Shown here piece after piece: positions 18,852-28,849 of a stretch of DNA of 53,006 nucleotides (the first letter of the stretch is position 1; each line of letters starts with the position of its first letter). Origin of the DNA: an uncultured Rhodospirillales bacterium (GTDB lineage Bacteria; Pseudomonadota; Alphaproteobacteria; Azospirillales; Azospirillaceae); NCBI GenBank assembly GCA_903856295.1, contig CAIOBP010000187.1:1-53006 (forward strand), given 5' to 3'. The position numbers and the translations under genes are program-made. Under the pieces are notes generated by a model that ran no database searches, was not told the origin of the DNA, and worked only from the letters and a program-made list of their open reading frames with translations.

Positions 18852-18893
18852 GCGTGATCACATTGACTGTTCGCAGTCAATGTGATCACGCTC
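18850..18893. terminator. perfect 20-bp hairpin, bidirectional terminator
   Basis: Left arm 18850-18869 and right arm 18874-18893 are perfect reverse complements, with a ttcg loop. The structure overlaps the TGA of the + strand gene and touches the stop of the - strand acetyltransferase. It has A/T-rich sequence on its left (gattttt) but no long T run on its right. Its place between convergent stops points to termination in both directions. Confidence 0.8.
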
Positions 18894-19453
18894 TAATGAA
18901 CCGTGCCGCCGGACGTGGAGGTGAAGCCGGAGAGGATCGACGCGACCAGAGCCGCGCTCTCTTCCAGCGCCTCGCGCATCAGGCTGAGTTGGTCGGCGCG
19001 ATCCAAGCGGATGCTGACCCCGACCTCGCCAGCCTCGACCACCCGCGCGCTGGTGAATTTGAGCGCCAGATTCTGCATCGCCCGGTTTTCCAGAAGACAG
19101 ATCAGATTGACCTGCCGGATGCCCCGGTTGCGCGCGATGTTCAGCACCCGCCCCATCAGGTCGCCGCCGACCCCCTTCCCCTGGTAGGACCGCTCGACGC
19201 TGAACGCCAACTCCCCACGGCTGGGGAAAAGATCGCCGGCGGTGCGCAGTTCGGCAGCTCCACGCATTTCACCATCGACGAAATAGCCGATAACGATGGT
19301 GTCATGCCAATCCAGCCGCAGACAATGCTGCTCGATCACCGCATCCGAAACCGAACCGCCGAAACGCATATGACGGTCGACCGGCGAAAGGCGCAGAAGG
19401 TGCGCCCGATAGCGGGACATTTCAGTCGGCAGAAGTTTGCGATAGGCAATCAT
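18893..19453 (-). CDS. GNAT family N-acetyltransferase
   Basis: GNAT acetyltransferase of 186 residues. The acetyl-CoA pyrophosphate loop is RSYQGKGVGGDLMGRVL and is preceded by the beta-4 strand GELAFSVE. The N-terminal part (LRLSPVDRHMRFGGSVSD) matches the group found beside protein acetyltransferases in Rhodospirillales. The acceptor is not known. The ATG at 19453 has AGGAAGAG just upstream. A longer frame to 19609 adds a cysteine-rich stretch unlike GNAT proteins and runs into the 19550 hairpin. It ends at the shared terminator at 18850-18893. Confidence 0.85.
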   Translation of the reverse strand: MIAYRKLLPTEMSRYRAHLLRLSPVDRHMRFGGSVSDAVIEQHCLRLDWHDTIVIGYFVDGEMRGAAELRTAGDLFPSRGELAFSVERSYQGKGVGGDLMGRVLNIARNRGIRQVNLICLLENRAMQNLALKFTSARVVEAGEVGVSIRLDRADQLSLMREALEESAALVASILSGFTSTSGGTVH

Positions 19454-19961
19454 GGCACAGCTCTTCCTGGCGAGATACTCGCTCCTTGAAAGCGCTTCCT
19501 GATCCCTAAGTTTATATGATGCCTGACGAAGGCAAAGCCGACACAGACACCCCCCAACCTTTGCGATCAGGTTGGGGGGACTGTCATAGATCCGGACCGG
19601 CAAGTCCATTGCATTTTTCGCAAAGCAGTAAAAACACCGAAAACTCGCGACAAACCATTCCGTTTGTTACGTTTTACGGGCTTCTACGGATCGCGCAATA
19701 ACAAGGCCGCTTACCGAGGCAATGACATTTAACATCGAATCAAAAAAGCGCAGGAATGTGACAGGACGCCGCAGGCTGCCGAAATCCTGATTTCACCTCC
19801 CCTGACTTCGCCTGCCCGACTTCACCTCCATTGACTCAACCGTTCAGGCAGCCGATGATAATCGCCAGGGTACGGAATGCCGCCGTTGCCATCGATACCC
19901 TGCGCCTTGCCCGCCCGGACCGCGCTGATTGTCGCGCTGGTTGAACTTTTGCATTGATCCC
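19454..19961. other. intergenic region with a hairpin, no gene seen
   Basis: A divergent interval of about 500 bases between the acetyltransferase and the ABC-F gene. It holds an 11-bp stem (19550-19560 with 19569-19579, ccccccaacct/aggttgggggg, loop of 8) and three loose copies of a gacttcncct motif near 19792-19835. I see no supported gene. The stem lies in the 5' leader of the acetyltransferase side and could be regulatory. Confidence 0.5.
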
Positions 19962-21782
19962 ATGGCCCCTCCTCCTCTGCTCGCCCTTCAGGGCGTCACC
20001 GTCACCTTCGGCGGCACGCCGCTGTTCGAGGGCGTCGACCTGCCGATCGCCCGGGGCGACAAGCTGACCCTGGTCGGCCGCAACGGCGCTGGCAAGTCGA
20101 CCCTGTTGCGCCTGCTGACCGGCGAGGTGCTGCCCGATGGCGGCGACCGCTTCATTCAGCCCGGCTGCCGCATCGGCACCCTGCCCCAGGAGCCCGACAT
20201 CAAGGGCTTCCGGACGATTCACGAGTTCGTCGCCGCCGGCCTGCCGGAAGGGGACGAAGATGCGCTGCACCGGGTCGACGCGGTGCTCGACCGCCTGCGC
20301 CTGCCCGCCGACCGCGAACTGGCGCTGCTCTCGGGCGGCAAGTTGCGCCGGGCCGCTTTGGGACGGGCGCTGGTCAGCCAGCCCGACGTGCTGCTGCTCG
20401 ACGAACCGACCAATCACCTGGACCTGCCGACCATCGAATGGCTGGAGTCGGAATTGCTGGCCTTTCGCGGCGGCCTGCTGCTGATCAGCCACGACCGCGC
20501 CTTCCTCAACCGCCTCGCCCGCAACACCCTGTGGCTGGATCGCGGCCGGCTCCGGGTTTCCGAGCGACCGTTTTCCGAGTTCGAGAGCTGGCAGGCCGAG
20601 CAGTTCGCCGCCGACGACCTCGCCTCCCACAAGCTCGACCGCAAAATCGCCTCGGAACTGCTGTGGATGCGCGAGGGCATCAGCGCCCGGCGCACCCGCA
20701 ATATGGGCCGGGTGCGCTCGCTCCAGCAATTGCGCCGCGACCGCGCCGCCGAGGTCAGGGGCGGCAAGCAGGTCAAGCTCGCGGTCTCCGAGGCCGAGAC
20801 CGGTGGCCGGCTGGTGATCGAGGCCGAGCGGGTTTCCAAGCAATTCCAGACCTCCTCGGGTCTGCGCTACATGGTCAAGGATTTCTCGACCCGGATTCTG
20901 CGCGGCGACCGCGTTGGCCTGATCGGCCGCAACGGCGCCGGCAAAACCACGCTGCTGCGCCTGCTCACCGGCAAGCTGGAGGCAGATTCGGGCACGGTGC
21001 GTCTGGCGCCGAGCCTGGAGCCGGCCTATTTCGACCAGAAGCGCGAGGCCCTCGACCCCGACGCCACGCTACGCCGGGTGCTGTGTCCGTTTGGTGGCGA
21101 CGCCATCGTGGTCGACGGAAAGTCGCGCCACGTCGCCTCCTATCTCAAGGATTTCCTGTTCGACACCCGCGCGCTCGACACCCCCGTGCGCACCCTCTCG
21201 GGCGGTGAGCGCAACCGGTTGCTGCTAGCCAAGCTGTTCGCCCTGCCCTCGAACCTGCTGATCATGGACGAGCCGACCAACGACCTCGACATGGACACCC
21301 TCGATCTGCTGCAAGAGGTGCTGAGCGAGTATAAGGGCACACTGCTGCTGGTCAGCCACGACCGCGACTTCCTCGACCGCTTGGTGACCTCGACCATCGC
21401 CGTCGAGGGCGATGGCGTGGTCGCCGAATATCCCGGCGGCTACAGCGATTATCAGCGCCAGCGTCCGCCGCCCCCCGTGCCGGTGGCCGCCGCGCCGCCC
21501 AAACCCGCCGCCGTCACAGCCGCCGAGCCCCCGCCCAAGGCCAAACGCAAGCTCGGCTACAAGGATCAGCGCGAACTCGACCAGTTGCCGGCCCGCCTTG
21601 AGGTCCTGACCGCCCAGATCAAGACCCTCTCCGACCGTCTGGCCGACCCTGCCCTGTTCGCCCGCGACGCCGCCGCCTTCGGCCGCCTGAGCGCCGATCT
21701 GGAAGCCCGCCACGCCGAACTCGCCGCCGCCGAGGAACGCTGGCTGGAGTTGGCGGCTTTGCGCGAAGAGCTGGAAGGGTGA
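19962..21782 (+). CDS. uup: ABC-F family ATPase (Uup-like)
   Basis: ABC-F protein of 606 residues with two ATPase cassettes and no membrane segment. Cassette 1 has GRNGAGKST, signature LSGGKLRRAALGRAL and LLLDEPTNHLD. Cassette 2 has GRNGAGKTT, LSGGERNRLLLAKLF and LIMDEPTNDLD. The C-terminal Pro/Ala linker leads to a coiled-coil DNA-binding-like domain (LDQLPARLEVLTAQIKTLSD), which is the Uup layout. Such proteins act on ribosomes or on branched DNA. The ATG at 19962 starts MAPPPLLALQGVTVTFGG; the upstream TTG frame adds nothing conserved. Confidence 0.9.
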   Translation: MAPPPLLALQGVTVTFGGTPLFEGVDLPIARGDKLTLVGRNGAGKSTLLRLLTGEVLPDGGDRFIQPGCRIGTLPQEPDIKGFRTIHEFVAAGLPEGDEDALHRVDAVLDRLRLPADRELALLSGGKLRRAALGRALVSQPDVLLLDEPTNHLDLPTIEWLESELLAFRGGLLLISHDRAFLNRLARNTLWLDRGRLRVSERPFSEFESWQAEQFAADDLASHKLDRKIASELLWMREGISARRTRNMGRVRSLQQLRRDRAAEVRGGKQVKLAVSEAETGGRLVIEAERVSKQFQTSSGLRYMVKDFSTRILRGDRVGLIGRNGAGKTTLLRLLTGKLEADSGTVRLAPSLEPAYFDQKREALDPDATLRRVLCPFGGDAIVVDGKSRHVASYLKDFLFDTRALDTPVRTLSGGERNRLLLAKLFALPSNLLIMDEPTNDLDMDTLDLLQEVLSEYKGTLLLVSHDRDFLDRLVTSTIAVEGDGVVAEYPGGYSDYQRQRPPPPVPVAAAPPKPAAVTAAEPPPKAKRKLGYKDQRELDQLPARLEVLTAQIKTLSDRLADPALFARDAAAFGRLSADLEARHAELAAAEERWLELAALREELEG

Positions 21783-21891
21783 GCGGCGTTCCCCCGCGAC
21801 CGGCTGAGCCCCCGCCCTTTCTCTTGACCCCTCCGTTATTCGGCGTAGTTTCAATTTCCTGCAATAGCGCACTCCGAGAGAGGATACGCCG

Positions 21892-22182
21892 ATGAAGCGC
21901 CTGCTCGTCGCCCTGGTTCTGGTGATCGCCTGCGCCGTGCCCCCGGCCAAGGCCGCGGAAGCGGCGCCGCTGATGCGCAATGTCATGCAATCCTGCGCTT
22001 TTGGCGCCGGCGTCTTCGCCGCGACCACCTATTATGGCCTGACTCCCGCCCTGGCCACCGGGTCTCTGGCTCTGCCGGTGACCGAAGTGGTCGCGGCCAA
22101 CGCCATCATCGGCTGCGGCGTCGGCGTGGCGGGCGCGACCGCCTCCAGCGTGGTCGGCTGGTTTTACGACCTGATTTTCTGA
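21892..22182 (+). CDS. small secreted glycine-rich protein, 96 aa (paralogue A)
   Basis: A 96-residue protein with a signal peptide (MKRLLVALVLVIACAVPPAKA) and a glycine/alanine-rich hydrophobic body ending IIGCGVGVAGATASSVVGWF. The small-residue pattern suggests a helical hairpin packed in a membrane, of glycine-zipper type. It resembles the next gene over most of the mature part, for example CAFGAGVF versus CFFGASVL and GCGVGVAGA versus GCGLGMVGA. The two are tandem paralogues separated by about 20 bases and probably one transcript. Function unknown. Confidence 0.75.
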   Translation: MKRLLVALVLVIACAVPPAKAAEAAPLMRNVMQSCAFGAGVFAATTYYGLTPALATGSLALPVTEVVAANAIIGCGVGVAGATASSVVGWFYDLIF

Positions 22183-22202
22183 AGTTTTTCCGGAGGCGCG
22201 TG

Positions 22203-22547
22203 ATGAAACGAGTCCTGCTGATCCTGGCAATCCTGGTCGCCACCGCCTCGCCATCGCGCGCCGACGATTTCTGGCGCGAGTCGGGCCGGGCCTGCTTCTT
22301 CGGCGCCTCGGTGCTTGGGGTTTCGGCGGCGATGGTGCTGTATCCGGCCGTCGCCTCGGGCGCCGCCGTGCCCGCGACCACCCTGGTGATCGGCAACACC
22401 ATCTTCGGCTGCGGTCTCGGCATGGTCGGCGCCATCGCCGCCTATGGCTTCGGCGCCATTTACGACCGGCTCAGCCCCACCGAAACCCTTCCGGCCCTGC
22501 CGATGGGGCCGGCGGTGCCGCGCAAGAGCAGGGACTCGGTGACCTGA
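22203..22547 (+). CDS. small secreted glycine-rich protein, 114 aa (paralogue B)
   Basis: Tandem relative of the gene upstream. It has a signal peptide (MKRVLLILAILVATASPSRA), then FWRESGRACFFGASVLGVSA, a hydrophobic core, GNTIFGCGLGMVGAIAAYGFGAIYD, and an extra proline-rich tail absent from its neighbour. The ATG at 22203 is used; a GTG directly before it is possible, and GGAGG lies near 22191. Two conserved single cysteines (CFFG and FGCG) match those in the paralogue and could pair in the periplasm. Function unknown. Confidence 0.72.
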   Translation: MKRVLLILAILVATASPSRADDFWRESGRACFFGASVLGVSAAMVLYPAVASGAAVPATTLVIGNTIFGCGLGMVGAIAAYGFGAIYDRLSPTETLPALPMGPAVPRKSRDSVT

Positions 22548-22553
22548 CGCCCC

Positions 22554-23285
22554 GTGCGAGAGCTGCCGTCACCCAACCACGGCCCGCGCCCCGATGGCGC
22601 CCGGGTCGATATTCTGCTGGTCCACTTCACCGGCCTGCCCAGCGCCACCATCGCCCTCGACCGCCTGACCAGCCCGGAGTCCGGAGTCAGCGCCCACTAC
22701 ACCATTGACGAGGACGGCACGCTCTACCGCCACGTCGACGAGGAGCGGCGCGCTTGGCATGCCGGAGCCGGCTGCTGGCTGGGCTGCCGGGACATCAATT
22801 CGATCTCGATCGGGGTCGAACTGGTCAATCCCGGCCACGAGTTCGGTTACCGCCCGTTTCCGGCGCTGCAAATGGCGGCGTTCCGGGAGTTGGCCGGCGA
22901 CATCATCGGCCGCCACGCGATTCCGCCCGAACGGGTGCTTGGTCACTCCGACACCGCCCCGGCGCGCAAGCAGGATCCGGGCGAATTGTTCGACTGGCGC
23001 GGCCTCGCGGCGGCGGGCATCGGCCTGTGGCCCGAACCCGGCCCGGCCCCCGACCCGGACGACGCATCCCCAGCCACCGAGTCGGAGGTGGCGGCTTTGC
23101 TGAGTCGTTTCGGCTACGACGGTGAGGGCGCCGGCATCCCCCTGACCTTGCTGGCGTTTCAGCGTCACTTCCATCCGGAGTGGCTGTCCGGATTGCCGCT
23201 GGCCGAGACCGTGCGCCGGCTCAGGGCGCTGTCACGGGTGCCCACAACACCGCTTCGATCGTCTCTACCCCCGCGCACAGCATGA
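22554..23285 (+). CDS. N-acetylmuramoyl-L-alanine amidase (Amidase_2 family)
   Basis: Zinc amidase of 243 residues, AmiD/AmpD-like, which cuts between muramic acid and the stem peptide. Metal and catalytic residues are seen in LLVHFTGLPSA, RRAWHAGAGCW and GHSDTAPARKQDPGELFDW. A C-terminal peptidoglycan-binding-like region follows (SEVAALLSRFGYD, LLAFQRHFHPE). The start is a GTG at 22554, 7 bases after the upstream gene, with no signal peptide, so it is probably cytosolic recycling like AmpD. Its last 65 bases overlap the 3' end of the convergent epmA gene. Confidence 0.9.
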   Translation: MRELPSPNHGPRPDGARVDILLVHFTGLPSATIALDRLTSPESGVSAHYTIDEDGTLYRHVDEERRAWHAGAGCWLGCRDINSISIGVELVNPGHEFGYRPFPALQMAAFRELAGDIIGRHAIPPERVLGHSDTAPARKQDPGELFDWRGLAAAGIGLWPEPGPAPDPDDASPATESEVAALLSRFGYDGEGAGIPLTLLAFQRHFHPEWLSGLPLAETVRRLRALSRVPTTPLRSSLPPRTA

Positions 23286-24288
23286 CCAACCGGTCGAAGC
23301 CAAGGGCGATCCCGGCACTGTCCGGCATGCCATAGGCAAGCGCGGCCAGAAACTCCTCATCGATCGGGGTGCGCCGGCCGTAAAGCCGCTCCTGCAAGGC
23401 CAGATCCGCCTCGAACCGGGCGCGCTGGGCGGCGGCATCGGTGAGTTCTCCGAAGGCGTTGGCCAGCTCCAAGCCGCAGATATACAACTCGAACCGCTCG
23501 GAAAGCCTGGGATCGCCGGCTTTCGGCCGGGACAGCGCCGCCATCGAAAGCGGATAATCGGTGAGAAAGGTCGGAGCCCCGGCCCCCAAAACCGGCTCGA
23601 TACGCTCGAACATCACCCGAAAGAAAATATCGTCCCAGCGGTCATCTTCGGCGACCCGGATGCCGGCCCGAGACGCCGCCTCGGCGAGCAGCGAACGGTC
23701 CGGCACGTACGGGTCCGGCGCCGTGGCCAGCAGGTCGATGCCGGCGTACGCCTGGAAGGCCTCAGCCACGGTCACGGTATGCCAATCGACATACGGGTCA
23801 CAGACAAGCCCCCGGAACCTGAAGCGGTCGCGCCCGGCCGCATGGGCCGCCGCACGCACCAGAGCCACGCAATCATCCATCAAATCAGCAAGCTCCGCCC
23901 CGGCCCGGTACCATTCCAGCATCGAGAATTCCGGATGGTGGGTGTCGGAGCGCTCGCCATTACGGAACACTTTCGCCAATTGCCAGATGCGCGGCATGCC
24001 GGCGACCAGCAGTTTCTTCATGGCGAATTCCGGACTGGTGTGCAAATGGAGCAGGCGCCGCTGATCGGGGTGTACGCCCCGCAACTCGGTGACGAAGGAC
24101 AGCAGATGCGGCTCCATGCCCGGAGAAATCTGCAGCGCCGGGGTCTCGACCTCGACCAGTTCCTGCCCGGCCATGAAGGCGCGGGTGGCGGCCAAAACCC
24201 GGCCCCGCGCCACCAGATTGGGCAGACGCCGGGACAAAGACTCGGGATACCACCAAGGGTGTTTCAGGCCCGTCACCAACCCCTCCAT
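23221..24288 (-). CDS. epmA: EF-P (R)-beta-lysine ligase EpmA
   Basis: EpmA/PoxA/GenX of 355 residues, a short class II lysyl-tRNA synthetase relative without the tRNA anticodon domain. It attaches (R)-beta-lysine to elongation factor P. Class II motifs are clear: motif 2 region RIWQLAKVFRNGERSDTHH, then PEFSMLEWYRAG, and motif 3 GIALGFDRLVML. The efp and epmB genes are not in the window. The ATG at 24288 gives the usual PWWYPESLSRR start. It overlaps the amidase gene tail to tail by 65 bases. Confidence 0.93.
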   Translation of the reverse strand: MEGLVTGLKHPWWYPESLSRRLPNLVARGRVLAATRAFMAGQELVEVETPALQISPGMEPHLLSFVTELRGVHPDQRRLLHLHTSPEFAMKKLLVAGMPRIWQLAKVFRNGERSDTHHPEFSMLEWYRAGAELADLMDDCVALVRAAAHAAGRDRFRFRGLVCDPYVDWHTVTVAEAFQAYAGIDLLATAPDPYVPDRSLLAEAASRAGIRVAEDDRWDDIFFRVMFERIEPVLGAGAPTFLTDYPLSMAALSRPKAGDPRLSERFELYICGLELANAFGELTDAAAQRARFEADLALQERLYGRRTPIDEEFLAALAYGMPDSAGIALGFDRLVMLCAGVETIEAVLWAPVTAP

Positions 24289-24407
24289 CTAGTATTTAGT
24301 CATTCTAAAGCAGATTTATTCCCCTGCCACCCCCGGGCTGATGCTGGCATCGGGCGGCATCGGTGTGCTATGTAGATCGTATCGATAATCTCTGCCGGAG
24401 AGTCAAA

Positions 24408-24752
24408 ATGCGCATTCTCGCCCTCGCTTTCATGTTGCTGCTCGCCATGCCGGTGATCGCGAACCACCCCGCGCAGGCCCAGACCCATCAGGCCAGCGGT
24501 CAGGCCAACAGCGACGAACTGCGCGAAGGCATGCGCGGCGCGCTCAACCAGTCCCGCCAGTTCCTCGGCAATCTGCTGAGCGAGGCCAAGACCGCCAGCG
24601 GTCTGAACGACGAGCAGCTCTACGCTGTCGGCGTCGGCCTTCTGGGCGGCCTGCTGGTCGCGGACGTGGTGGGAACCGGCGGAGTCGGCACGATCTTCTT
24701 CGCCGGCGCCGGCGGCCTGTTCGGCAAGTGGGCAACGACTCCCGGCAAGTAA
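24408..24752 (+). CDS. small secreted protein, 114 aa, glycine-rich C-terminus
   Basis: A 114-residue protein with a signal peptide (MRILALAFMLLLAMPVIA) cut near AQAQT, a polar helix (DELREGMRGALNQSRQFLGN) and a glycine-rich hydrophobic end (VGVGLLGGLLVADVVGTGGVG). It is similar in size and style to the paralogues at 21892-22547 but not clearly homologous. The ATG at 24408 has CGGAGAG upstream. A longer frame from 24363 is not convincing. Function unknown. A hairpin at 24827-24850 probably ends its transcript before carB. Confidence 0.65.
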   Translation: MRILALAFMLLLAMPVIANHPAQAQTHQASGQANSDELREGMRGALNQSRQFLGNLLSEAKTASGLNDEQLYAVGVGLLGGLLVADVVGTGGVGTIFFAGAGGLFGKWATTPGK

Positions 24753-24826
24753 GCCGTTCGGCACCACGCCGGGGCTAGGCGTCGGCGCCCGGTGCCGTTA
24801 TAACGACGTCGATCCGGCGTAGCGTC

Positions 24827-24850
24827 CCCCTCTCCTTTTTGGGAGAGGGG
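24827..24850 (+). terminator. hairpin before carB
   Basis: A 9-bp stem cccctctcc/ggagagggg with a 6-base loop of mostly T, followed by cgtttgttgt. It lies between the small secreted gene and carB and is either a terminator for the former or an attenuator in the carB leader. No leader peptide was recognised. Confidence 0.6.
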
Positions 24851-24906
24851 CGTTTGTTGTGTCGGCCGCTCCGTCTCAGGTCACACGCTACCCGTATACA
24901 GGCGCC

Positions 24907-27900
24907 ATGCCCAAACGCACCGACATCAAGAGCATCGCCATCATCGGCGCCGGCCCGATCGTCATCGGCCAGGCCTGCGAATTCGATTATTCCGGAGCGC
25001 AGGCCTGCAAGGCTTTGCGGCAGGAGGGATACCGGGTCATCCTGGTCAACTCCAACCCGGCGACGATCATGACCGATCCGGCGCTCGCGGATGCGACCTA
25101 TATCGAGCCGATCACGCCCGAAATGGTGGCGCGCATCCTGGAACGGGAGCGCCCCGACGCCCTGCTGCCGACCATGGGCGGCCAGACCGCGCTCAACACC
25201 GCCATGGCGCTGGCCGACGACGGCACCCTGGCCCGACTCGGCATCGAGCTGATCGGCGCCAAGCGCGACGTCATCGCCAAGGCCGAAGACCGCTTGCTGT
25301 TCCGCGACGCCATGGCCAAAATCGGCCTGGAATGCCCCAAGAGCCGGATCGTCCGCAGCGAGGCCGAGGGCACCACGGTGCTGCCGGACATCGGTCTGCC
25401 CGCGATCATCCGACCCAGCTTCACCCTGGGCGGATCGGGCGGCGGCATCGCCTACAACAAGGGCCAGTACGAGGAAATCGTGCGCAGCGGCCTGCGCGCT
25501 TCCCCGGTCGGCGAGGTGCTGGTCGAGGAATCGGTGCTCGGCTGGAAAGAATATGAAATGGAGGTGGTGCGCGACACCGCCGACAATTGCATCATCATCT
25601 GCTCGATCGAGAACGTCGATCCGATGGGCGTTCATACCGGCGACTCGATCACCGTCGCCCCGGCCCTGACGCTGACCGACAAAGAATACCAGATCATGCG
25701 CGACGCCTCGATCGCGGTGCTGCGCGAGATCGGGGTCGACACCGGTGGCTCCAACGTTCAGTTCGCGGTCAATCCCGAGACCGGACGGTTGGTGGTGATC
25801 GAGATGAACCCCCGGGTCAGCCGCTCCTCGGCGCTGGCCTCCAAGGCCACCGGCTTCCCGATCGCCAAGGTCGCGGCCAAGTTGGCGGTGGGCTACACTC
25901 TCGACGAATTGCTCAACGACATCACCGGGGTCACGCCGGCCTCGTTCGAGCCGACCATCGATTACGTCGTCACCAAGATTCCGCGCTTCACCTTCGAGAA
26001 GTTCCCCGGCGCCGAGGCCCTGCTCACCACCTCGATGAAATCGGTGGGCGAGGCCATGGCCATCGGCCGCAACTTCGCCGAGTCGGTGCAAAAGGCGCTG
26101 CGCTCGATGGAAACCGGGCTCACCGGCTTCAACGAAACCACCTCGGGCGAGGTTGCCGACCCCAAGACCGTGCTGGCCGCGCTTTCGAAACCGACTCCGG
26201 ACCGTATCCTGGTGATCGCCGACGCCTTCCGCGCCGGTCTGACGGTCACCGAGGTTCATCGCGCCTGCAAATACGATCCCTGGTTCCTCGACCAGATCAA
26301 GGCGATCGTCGATGCCGAACAGCAGGTCCGCCGCTTCGACCTGCCCAAGGACGCCCAGGGCTGGCGTCACCTGAAACAAATGGGTTTTTCCGACGCCCGC
26401 CTCGCGCAACTGGCCGGCACCGACGAGAGCGCCGTGGCCACGGCGCGCCGGGCCGAGGGCGTGACCCCGGTCTACAAGCGCATCGACACCTGCGCCGCCG
26501 AGTTCGCCTCGCGCACCCCCTACATGTATTCGACCTACGACTCCGATCTCGACGGCGCTTCCGAATGCGAGGCCGAGCCGAGCGCGCGGCGCAAGGTGAT
26601 CATTCTTGGCGGCGGCCCCAATCGCATCGGCCAGGGTATCGAGTTCGACTATTGCTGTGTCCACGCCGCTTATGCGCTTCGCGATGCCGGCGTCGAGACC
26701 ATCATGGTCAATTGCAATCCCGAGACCGTCTCCACCGACTACGACACCTCGGACCGGCTTTATTTCGAACCGCTGACCGCCGAGGATGTGGTCGAACTGG
26801 TGCGGGTCGAACAGCGCAACGGCACGGTGCTCGGGTTGATCGTGCAGTTCGGCGGCCAGACACCGCTGAAGCTGGCGCGCAAGCTTGAAGCGGCCAACAT
26901 TCCGATTCTCGGCACCTCGCCCGACGCCATCGATCTTGCGGAAGACCGCGAACGCTTCCAGCAGTTGTTGCACCGGTTGAACCTGCGTCAGCCCGAAAAC
27001 GGCTTGGCCCGCAGCCTCGCCGAAGCGGAAAAGGTCGCCGAAACCATTGGTTTTCCCGTCGTGATCCGGCCCTCCTATGTGCTGGGTGGCCGGGCGATGG
27101 AAATCGTTCACGACCGCGCCGGCCTGCAACGCTATATGGGGCAGGCGGTGATCGTTTCCGGCAACAATCCGGTGCTGATCGACCGCTACCTTCAGGACGC
27201 CATCGAGGTCGATGTCGACGTGGTCGCCGACTCCGAGGATGTCTACGTCGCCGGCATCATGGAGCACATCGAGGAAGCGGGGATTCATTCGGGCGACAGC
27301 GCCTGCGCCCTGCCCCCCTACACCCTCAAGGCGCCGATGATCGCCGAGATCACCGCCCAGTCGACTCAGCTCGCCCGCGCGCTCCAGGTGGTCGGGCTGA
27401 TGAACATTCAGTTCGCGATCAAGGACGAGACCGTCTTCATCCTCGAGGTCAATCCGCGCGCCAGCCGCACGGTGCCGTTCGTGGCCAAGGCCACCGGCAC
27501 CGCCATCGCCAAGATCGCGGCACGGGTGATGGCGGGCGAGAAGTTGAAGAGCTTCCCACTCGCCGGGCCGAACCCGCCGCACACCGCGGTCAAGGAGGCG
27601 GTCTTCCCCTTCGCCCGCTTCCCGGGGGTCGATATTCTGCTCGGGCCGGAAATGCGCTCGACCGGCGAGGTCATGGGGCTTGATCACGACTTCAACCGCG
27701 CCTTCGCCAAATCCCAGCTGGGGGCGGGCACCATGCTGCCGGTCAGCGGTTCGGTGTTCATCTCGGTCAAGGATCGCGACAAGGCGGCATTGATCGTCAT
27801 CGCCCGGCGCCTTCATGACATGGGCTTCACCCTGCTGGCCACCGAAGGCACGGCGCGGGTGTTCGCCGCGGCCGATCTTCCGGTCAAGCGAATCAACAAG

Positions 27901-28149
27901 GTCTTGGAAGGCCAGCCCCACATTGTCGATGCCATGGTCGACGGCGAGGTCCATCTGGTGATCAACACCACCGAGGGCGCCCAAACCATCGCCGACAGTT
28001 TCAGCCTGCGCCGCACCGCGCTGGTCAACAACATTCCCTACTACACCACGGTCGCCGGCGCCCGCGCCGCGGTTGCCGCAATCATGGTCCTGCGCAACGG
28101 CAGTCTTGAAGTTGCGCCCTTACAATCGTATCTTACCGGATCGTACTAG
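24907..28149 (+). CDS. carB: carbamoyl-phosphate synthase large subunit
   Basis: CarB of 1080 residues, the expected size. It makes carbamoyl phosphate from bicarbonate, ATP and ammonia channelled from CarA, for arginine and pyrimidine synthesis. Both ATP-grasp halves are present, with [15 protein letters not shown] at the start and [18 protein letters not shown] in the middle. The C-terminal MGS-like allosteric domain is also there ([19 protein letters not shown]). The ATG at 24907 is used. carA is not adjacent, so the subunits are encoded apart here. A very long open frame on the opposite strand is a codon-bias shadow. Confidence 0.97.
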   Translation: MPKRTDIKSIAIIGAGPIVIGQACEFDYSGAQACKALRQEGYRVILVNSNPATIMTDPALADATYIEPITPEMVARILERERPDALLPTMGGQTALNTAMALADDGTLARLGIELIGAKRDVIAKAEDRLLFRDAMAKIGLECPKSRIVRSEAEGTTVLPDIGLPAIIRPSFTLGGSGGGIAYNKGQYEEIVRSGLRASPVGEVLVEESVLGWKEYEMEVVRDTADNCIIICSIENVDPMGVHTGDSITVAPALTLTDKEYQIMRDASIAVLREIGVDTGGSNVQFAVNPETGRLVVIEMNPRVSRSSALASKATGFPIAKVAAKLAVGYTLDELLNDITGVTPASFEPTIDYVVTKIPRFTFEKFPGAEALLTTSMKSVGEAMAIGRNFAESVQKALRSMETGLTGFNETTSGEVADPKTVLAALSKPTPDRILVIADAFRAGLTVTEVHRACKYDPWFLDQIKAIVDAEQQVRRFDLPKDAQGWRHLKQMGFSDARLAQLAGTDESAVATARRAEGVTPVYKRIDTCAAEFASRTPYMYSTYDSDLDGASECEAEPSARRKVIILGGGPNRIGQGIEFDYCCVHAAYALRDAGVETIMVNCNPETVSTDYDTSDRLYFEPLTAEDVVELVRVEQRNGTVLGLIVQFGGQTPLKLARKLEAANIPILGTSPDAIDLAEDRERFQQLLHRLNLRQPENGLARSLAEAEKVAETIGFPVVIRPSYVLGGRAMEIVHDRAGLQRYMGQAVIVSGNNPVLIDRYLQDAIEVDVDVVADSEDVYVAGIMEHIEEAGIHSGDSACALPPYTLKAPMIAEITAQSTQLARALQVVGLMNIQFAIKDETVFILEVNPRASRTVPFVAKATGTAIAKIAARVMAGEKLKSFPLAGPNPPHTAVKEAVFPFARFPGVDILLGPEMRSTGEVMGLDHDFNRAFAKSQLGAGTMLPVSGSVFISVKDRDKAALIVIARRLHDMGFTLLATEGTARVFAAADLPVKRINKVLEGQPHIVDAMVDGEVHLVINTTEGAQTIADSFSLRRTALVNNIPYYTTVAGARAAVAAIMVLRNGSLEVAPLQSYLTGSY

Positions 28150-28355
28150 GCAGAGCTGCCTGGGTTTGTTTGCTGTTGTTGTTTAAGAACTCTCGGTGAG
28201 GCAGGTTTGCCGGGATTCTACCGCGTAAGGGTCTGGATGAGGATGTCTCCTTATCAAGGCTGTACGGGTAGTATTGATGGCGTCCCTTTCGCGCCAATTT
28301 TTCAGGTGCGGTGCCCGATCTGATGGCACCAGGACAGGATGACGGATCAGGGACA

Positions 28356-28829
28356 ATGGAAAAAATCCCGATGACGGCAGGCGGCTACAATCGCTTGCAA
28401 GAGGAACTGAGGCAGCTGAAGACCGTGGAACGGCCGGCAGTGATCAAAGCCATCGCCGAGGCGCGTGAGCACGGTGATTTGTCTGAAAACGCCGAGTACC
28501 ACGCCGCACGCGAGCGCCAGAGCTTCATCGAAGGACGGGTTCTCGAGCTTGAGGACCGCATCAGCCGTGCCGAAGTCATCGACGTCTCCAAGCTTTCAGG
28601 CGATGCGGTCAAATTTGGCGCCACCGTCACCGTCGCCGACGAGGATACCGATGAGGAATCGGTCTTCCAGATCGTCGGCCAGGATGAAAGTAACATCAAG
28701 GCCGGGTTGCTCTCGATCACCTCACCGCTGGCACGGGCGCTGATCGGCAAGTCGGTGGGTGACAATGTCGAGGTCACCACCCCGGGCGGCTCCAAGAGCT
28801 ATGAAGTGATCAAGATCGTCTATCGCTGA
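28356..28829 (+). CDS. greA: transcription elongation factor GreA
   Basis: GreA of 157 residues, normal length. It rescues backtracked RNA polymerase by stimulating transcript cleavage. The N-terminal coiled coil carries the acidic tip ([18 protein letters not shown]), and the C-terminal FKBP-like domain ends [18 protein letters not shown]. The ATG at 28356 ([18 protein letters not shown]) is standard; the upstream GTG frame adds 15 unconserved residues. The 206-base gap after carB holds no gene I can support. Confidence 0.96.
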   Translation: MEKIPMTAGGYNRLQEELRQLKTVERPAVIKAIAEAREHGDLSENAEYHAARERQSFIEGRVLELEDRISRAEVIDVSKLSGDAVKFGATVTVADEDTDEESVFQIVGQDESNIKAGLLSITSPLARALIGKSVGDNVEVTTPGGSKSYEVIKIVYR

Positions 28830-28849
28830 CCCGGAATGCGGCTCCGATT

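Noticed and set aside
24775-27984. A 1069-codon open frame on the strand opposite carB
   Set aside because: It mirrors carB codon bias, has a low-complexity His/Gly/Arg-rich product with no domain, and lies antisense to a certain gene.
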